Notes under the pieces: model-generated
What the model was told of the DNA's origin: nothing
Database searches by the model: none
Seen by the model: only the letters and a program-made list of their open reading frames with translations
Translations under genes and position numbers: made by a program
Shown here: one piece after another, positions 60,117 to 64,000 of the stretch
Position numbering within the stretch: the first letter of the stretch is position 1
Layout of the letters: every line of letters begins with the position of its first letter
Assembly (NCBI RefSeq): GCF_040605635.1
Contig: NZ_JBEXDG010000011.1
Location: 124,001 to 188,000 of the forward strand
Length of the DNA stretch: 64,000 nucleotides
Direction of reading: 5' to 3'
Source of the DNA: Dactylosporangium sp040605635
Lineage (GTDB): Bacteria > Actinomycetota > Actinomycetes > Mycobacteriales > Micromonosporaceae

Positions 60117-61490
60117 TCAGTCGGGCGTGATGCCCGTGTTCGTCGGGTCCTGCAGCGCCTCGTCGATGTCGGTCGTCGTGGTGGTCATGATGGCCTGGAC
60201 CTGGCTGCGGTCGAGGGCGCCCGGGGCGCTCCACAGGTCGACGAGGTCCTTCGCGATCACCGACTCGACGATGATCCAGGCGGAGACCGAGGGGTACATC
60301 TTGCCGTGCGGGATCATCTCGCGGAACGCGGCGTACTCCGGCTCGGTGGCGAGTTTCGTGCCCTCGATCGCCTCGGTGCGGGCCGGCCACAGCCCGGAGT
60401 TGACGCTGTAGCGCTGCTGGCTCGCCTTGCCCGTCAGGTACCGGACGAACTCGAACGCCGCCTCGGGATGCTTGGCCTCCTTGAGAATGCCCAGGTTGGA
60501 GCCGCCCAGGAAACCGAACCTGCCCGCCTTGCCGGCCGGCATCGGCGCCGTCGCCCAGCCCGCCTTCAGCCCGGCCCGGGAGGTGTCGGAGGCGAACTCG
60601 GCGACCGACTGCGAGTTGTCGATGGTGATCGCGCCGGTACCCTCGGCGAACGCCCGCGGCACGTCGCTGGAGGACAGGGCCATCGCCTTCGGGTCGTCGT
60701 ACAGGCCGATGAGCCGCTGGTAGTAGGTGACGCCGTCGACCGCGGCGGGCTCGGCGAGCATCGACTTCGTGCCGTCTTCCTTGATCAGGTCGCCGCCGGC
60801 GCCCCAGATGAACGGGGCCACGTTGTGGATGATGCCGAAGTTGTTCTGCAGGCCGATGGCGAGCGGCGCGATCCCGAGGTCCGCCGCCTTGATCTTCCGC
60901 AGGGTGGCCTCGAACGAGTCCCAGGTCGCGAACGCCTCCTTCGGGTCCAGGCCGACGTTCTTCAGCACGTCGGTGCGGTAGAACAGCGCCCGGATGTCGA
61001 TCAGCCACGGCAGCGCGGTGATCTCCTCGGAGGTGATCAGGTGGCTGGAGCTCCAGCTCGCCTTGGCGAACGCGGCCTCGCCGCCGACCGCCGCGATCTC
61101 CTCGATGCTGTAGGGCCGCAGCGCGCCGATCGAGCTGAACCCGGCCACCCAGGTGGTGCCGAGCACCGTCACGTCCGGGCCCTCGCCGCTGGTCGACGCG
61201 GTGCTGAGCCGGGTCAGCGCCTCGTCCCACGGCACCCGGACCGCGTTGACCGTGATGTTCGGGTGCGCCTTGTGGAACTCCTCGGTCTCGGTGATGACCG
61301 CCTGGTCCTGCACCGGTCCGCCGTACGGCATGTACCAGAAGTCGATCGTGACGGGCGGCTGGTCGGCGGCGTACCCCACGCCTCCGGACTTCCCGTCGCC
61401 CTTCCCGGCGCACGCGGCGGCCGGCAGGAGCGTCGCCGCGGCGGCGGCCGCGGTCATGATCAGCCGGCGACGGCTCAGGCTGCGTTGCAC
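60117..61490 (-). CDS. extracellular sugar-binding lipoprotein of an ABC importer
   Basis: About 457 aa. The signal has arginines (SLSRRRLIMTAAA) and a lipobox AAACAG, so it is lipid-anchored. The mature fold matches family 1 solute-binding proteins (TIDFWYMPYGGPVQDQ, PDVTVLGTTWVAGF, GFLGGSNLGILKEAKHPEAA). It should deliver an oligosaccharide to an ABC importer, but no permease or ATPase gene lies within the window on either side. AGGGGG lies before GTG 61490. Confidence 0.88.
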   Translation of the reverse strand: MQRSLSRRRLIMTAAAAAATLLPAAACAGKGDGKSGGVGYAADQPPVTIDFWYMPYGGPVQDQAVITETEEFHKAHPNITVNAVRVPWDEALTRLSTASTSGEGPDVTVLGTTWVAGFSSIGALRPYSIEEIAAVGGEAAFAKASWSSSHLITSEEITALPWLIDIRALFYRTDVLKNVGLDPKEAFATWDSFEATLRKIKAADLGIAPLAIGLQNNFGIIHNVAPFIWGAGGDLIKEDGTKSMLAEPAAVDGVTYYQRLIGLYDDPKAMALSSSDVPRAFAEGTGAITIDNSQSVAEFASDTSRAGLKAGWATAPMPAGKAGRFGFLGGSNLGILKEAKHPEAAFEFVRYLTGKASQQRYSVNSGLWPARTEAIEGTKLATEPEYAAFREMIPHGKMYPSVSAWIIVESVIAKDLVDLWSAPGALDRSQVQAIMTTTTTDIDEALQDPTNTGITPD

Positions 61491-61599
61491 TGGGCACCCC
61501 CTGTAGTCATCAGGCCAATCGTCCCGAGCGCCCGCGTGCTGAGAGCAAATCCCCAGCGCAAAACCCGAAACTCGGCCCGCGCGTGCCGATCTCAGTGCC

Positions 61600-62778
61600 A
61601 TGCGACAGGTCGGGAAGGTCAAGTGGCGATGGCCGCGGGTGCTGGCACTCGCGATCGTGCTGCTCGGCGGCGTGACCTTCGCCAATGTGTACCTGCACGG
61701 CCGCAGCCAGGCGCACGAGGCCACCCGGTCGCACCTGAGCGAGCTCAACATGCTGCTGCACGAGGAGAGCTCGCTGCAGTGGAAGACCGTCGCCGACCGC
61801 AACACGCCGGTGACGGTCGCCCGCGAGCTCGGCGCGATCCGCAGCCGCGAGCGCGCCCTGATCGACGCGCTCGGCGACCTCGACCCCAAGACCGTCGAAG
61901 GCCTGGAGGCCAGCGTCAACGCGTACCACGCCGTGCTGGACACCGAGCTCGGCATGCTCGGCGTCGGCAAGATCAAGGAGGCGCGGGCGCTGGAGAAGCG
62001 GCAGACCGAGCCGCAGTTCGGCCGGCTCAACACCCAGCTGCGCAGCCTCGAGCAGCAGGAGGCCGACGCCGCGGAGCTGGCCAACACGATCGCCGACCTG
62101 TCGCTCGCCGTCGCCATGGCCCTCGCCCTCGTCTCGATCGGCGTGCTGCTCTACCGCTTCGAGCGCGAGCACCGTCTCACCACCAAGGCCAACGAGGAGA
62201 TGCTGGAGCAGCAGCAGATCGCGCTGGACACCCTCGCCGAGCACGAGGCGCTGATCCGGCACCAGGCCTCGCACGACCCGCTGACCGGGCTGCCCAACCG
62301 GCGCCTGCTCACCGAGCTGCTGGAGGGCGGCGCCGCCGCCGACAGCGCCGACCGGGCGCTGCTGCTGGTCGACCTGGACAACTTCAAGCCCGTCAACGAC
62401 CAGCTCGGCCACGCCGCCGGCGACGACCTCCTGGTCGGCGTGTCCAGCCGGCTGCTGGCCGCGGTCCGCGGCGAAGACACCGTGGTCCGCCTCGGCGGCG
62501 ACGAGTTCGCGATCGTCATCTCCGGCGGCGACGCCGGCGTCGCGGTGCGGGTGGCCGAGCGCATCGTCGCCACCGTCGGCGAGCCGTTCGAGATCGCCGG
62601 CACCGAGGTCCGGGTCGGCGCCAGCGTCGGCGTCGCCATCAGCGGCGGCGGCCGCGACGGCAACCAGCTCCTCCGCGACGCCGACATGGCGATGTATCAG
62701 GTGAAACAGGGTGACAAGGGCGGCTTCGCCGTCTATCGCGAGCCCACGGTCCGCCTCATCGAGCAGGCCGTGCGCTGA
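61600..62778 (+). CDS. membrane-bound diguanylate cyclase (GGDEF domain)
   Basis: 392 aa. Two membrane helices (residues 12-32 and 166-186) flank an extracytoplasmic helical sensor of about 130 residues. The GGDEF domain (about 225-385) is intact: ASHDPLTGLPNRR, substrate-binding LLVDLDNFKPVND and RLGGDEFAIV (297-306). An inhibitory I-site RGED (290-293) stands exactly 5 residues before GGDEF, so feedback by c-di-GMP is expected. It should make c-di-GMP in response to an envelope signal. No EAL domain. Confidence 0.92.
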   Translation: MRQVGKVKWRWPRVLALAIVLLGGVTFANVYLHGRSQAHEATRSHLSELNMLLHEESSLQWKTVADRNTPVTVARELGAIRSRERALIDALGDLDPKTVEGLEASVNAYHAVLDTELGMLGVGKIKEARALEKRQTEPQFGRLNTQLRSLEQQEADAAELANTIADLSLAVAMALALVSIGVLLYRFEREHRLTTKANEEMLEQQQIALDTLAEHEALIRHQASHDPLTGLPNRRLLTELLEGGAAADSADRALLLVDLDNFKPVNDQLGHAAGDDLLVGVSSRLLAAVRGEDTVVRLGGDEFAIVISGGDAGVAVRVAERIVATVGEPFEIAGTEVRVGASVGVAISGGGRDGNQLLRDADMAMYQVKQGDKGGFAVYREPTVRLIEQAVR

Positions 62779-62798
62779 GACCGGGTCATGATGGATCC

Positions 62799-63668
62799 AT
62801 GAAGCTGGGTCTGCACTATTGGAACTACTCGACGCCGGCCGATCCGGCGGCGATCGCACCGACGCTGAAGGAGACCGCCCTCATCGCCGAGCAGTCCGGC
62901 GTGGCGTCCTTCACCGTCATGGACCACTACTTCCAGATGGAGGCCTTGGCCTCGGCCGAGGAGCCGATGCTGGAGGGCTACACCACCCTGGGCTATCTCG
63001 CGGCGCTCACGGAGAAGATGACGCTCGGCCTGCTGGTGACCGGGGTGATGTACCGCCACCCGGGGCTCCTCGCGAAGATCGTCACCACCCTGGACGTGCT
63101 GTCCGCGGGTCGCGCCCGCCTCGGCATCGGCGCCTCGTGGTACGAGCGCGAGCAGCGCGGCCTGGGCGTCCCCGTCGTGCCGGTCGCGGAGCGGTTCGAG
63201 CGGCTCGAGGAGACGCTGCGGATCTGCCTGCAGATGTGGAGTGACGACAACGGCCCCTACCAGGGCACCCACTACCAGCTGACGGAGACGCTCAACTCCC
63301 CGCAGCCGCTGGGCCGGGACCGTCCCATGATCATGATCGGCGGCGGTGGCGAGAAGAAGACGCTGCGGCTGGTCGCGAGGTACGCCGACGCCTGCAACGT
63401 CTTCGGCGACTCACCTGACGAGGTCGCCGCGAAGTTCGACGTCCTGCGCGGCCACTGCGACACCGAGGGCCGCGACTACGACTCGCTGATCAAGACCGTG
63501 CTGGTCAACCGCCCACCTCTGGCCGACCCGGACGCCTGGCTGCGCGACGTCGAGGCGTACGGGCGGCTCGGCGCCACCGAGATCATGACCATCCCCGACC
63601 GGCACCCCGTCGAGTTCGCCGACGGCCTGGCCAAGGAGATCCTGCCGAGGCTGCGGGATCTCAGCTGA
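62799..63668 (+). CDS. LLM-class F420-dependent oxidoreductase
   Basis: 289 aa, normal length for the luciferase-like family. The TIM-barrel start (KLGLHYWNYST, FTVMDHYFQM) and RARLGIGASWYEREQ with PMIMIGGGGEKKTLRLVARYADACN mark the actinobacterial LLM class that uses coenzyme F420 or FMN. It is 20 bp downstream of the diguanylate cyclase gene and may be co-transcribed, but a functional link is unlikely. Its 3' end overlaps the phosphotransferase gene tail by 8 bp. Confidence 0.9.
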   Translation: MKLGLHYWNYSTPADPAAIAPTLKETALIAEQSGVASFTVMDHYFQMEALASAEEPMLEGYTTLGYLAALTEKMTLGLLVTGVMYRHPGLLAKIVTTLDVLSAGRARLGIGASWYEREQRGLGVPVVPVAERFERLEETLRICLQMWSDDNGPYQGTHYQLTETLNSPQPLGRDRPMIMIGGGGEKKTLRLVARYADACNVFGDSPDEVAAKFDVLRGHCDTEGRDYDSLIKTVLVNRPPLADPDAWLRDVEAYGRLGATEIMTIPDRHPVEFADGLAKEILPRLRDLS

Positions 63669-64000
63669 GCAGGGTGATGTCGCGCAGGTAGTGCTCGAGG
63701 TCGCCGCGGGCGATGTGGGCGGCGAAGGCCTCGTCGCCCGCGTCCGCGGCGGCTCGCATGTATTCGGCCAGGTCGCGCAGGCGGGGTGCCACCGAGGCGA
63801 GGGCGGCCTCGCGCAGCGCGGCGTCGGCGCCGTAGGCGTCGAAGAACAGCCCGAGGCGTTCCGGGGTGCGCGGCCCGGCGGCGGAGCCGAGCGGGACGAA
63901 CCGGTAGACCGCGTACGCCAGGTCCCAGGAGCGCGGGCCCGGCGCCGCCACGTCGAAGTCGATCAGGCCGACCGCCGCCGAGCCGTCGTAGACGCAGTTG
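63661..64000 (-). CDS. aminoglycoside-phosphotransferase-family kinase, C-terminal part (cut by window)
   Basis: About 112 C-terminal residues are visible. The metal-binding DFD motif (GLIDFDVAAPGPRSWDLAYAV) and the following helices are typical of APH/choline-kinase-like enzymes. The catalytic HGD loop lies beyond the window edge. The substrate, an antibiotic or a small metabolite, cannot be told. The stop overlaps the convergent LLM gene by 8 bp. Confidence 0.8.
   Translation of the reverse strand, partial: NCVYDGSAAVGLIDFDVAAPGPRSWDLAYAVYRFVPLGSAAGPRTPERLGLFFDAYGADAALREAALASVAPRLRDLAEYMRAAADAGDEAFAAHIARGDLEHYLRDITLLS

Overview
The window is high-GC actinobacterial DNA. Codons are strongly G/C in the third position, GTG and TTG starts are common, and many regulators are of actinobacterial type. 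A flagellin gene in an otherwise mycelial-type gene set (cellulose and glucan hydrolases, ECF41 sigma factor, F420-type oxidoreductases, many secreted proteins) suggests a zoospore-forming Micromonosporaceae such as an Actinoplanes relative. This is inference; no rRNA lies in the window.

Layout. 1-3.2 kb: a lipoprotein and an ABC exporter pair. 3.3-8.4 kb: the most unusual locus. A Crp/Fnr regulator and a Pycsar-effector-like membrane protein face a three-gene operon of a class III nucleotidyl-cyclase-like protein, a degenerate P-loop/helical-repeat protein and a coiled-coil protein. The cyclase-like C-terminus and the P-loop N-terminus carry the same Gly-rich motif. 8.5-12 kb: a secreted protein, argG under an ARG-box-like operator, and a DoxX-ECF41 operon behind an ECF41-type promoter. 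12-31 kb: secreted hydrolases (metzincin-like, DUF885, S9-like, CBM2 glycosidase, GH2, alpha/beta hydrolase), several preceded by LacI-type or CGAAA-type operators, then a NarL-type two-component system. Two of these hydrolases lack the nucleophilic serine.

31-35 kb: a tRNA with CAT anticodon, minisatellites, small and hypothetical genes, and a rearranged stretch with 78-bp repeats and an ABC-ATPase remnant. 35-38 kb: TetR, GNAT, a Rieske oxygenase and a hypothetical. 38-47.5 kb: a solitary flagellin, a GH64 glucanase with a ricin-type lectin domain, and three tandem secreted paralogues with beta-propeller and cell-wall-binding-repeat-2 architecture. 47.5-57.2 kb: an envelope glycosylation island (GH31, GtrB-like GT2, two large GT-C-like membrane proteins, GtrA, UDP-galactopyranose-mutase-like flavoprotein). 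57.4-64 kb: a GlsB-like membrane protein, an acetyltransferase-TetR-MFS operon behind two perfect operators, a sugar-binding lipoprotein, a diguanylate cyclase, an F420-type oxidoreductase and a phosphotransferase cut by the window edge.

No insertion sequence, prophage, CRISPR array or classical secondary-metabolite cluster was seen. Most long ORFs opposite these genes are GC-rich shadows. Small rearrangements (tandem duplications, minisatellites, a frameshifted ankyrin gene, the 33.8-34.7 kb scramble) are scattered through the first half.
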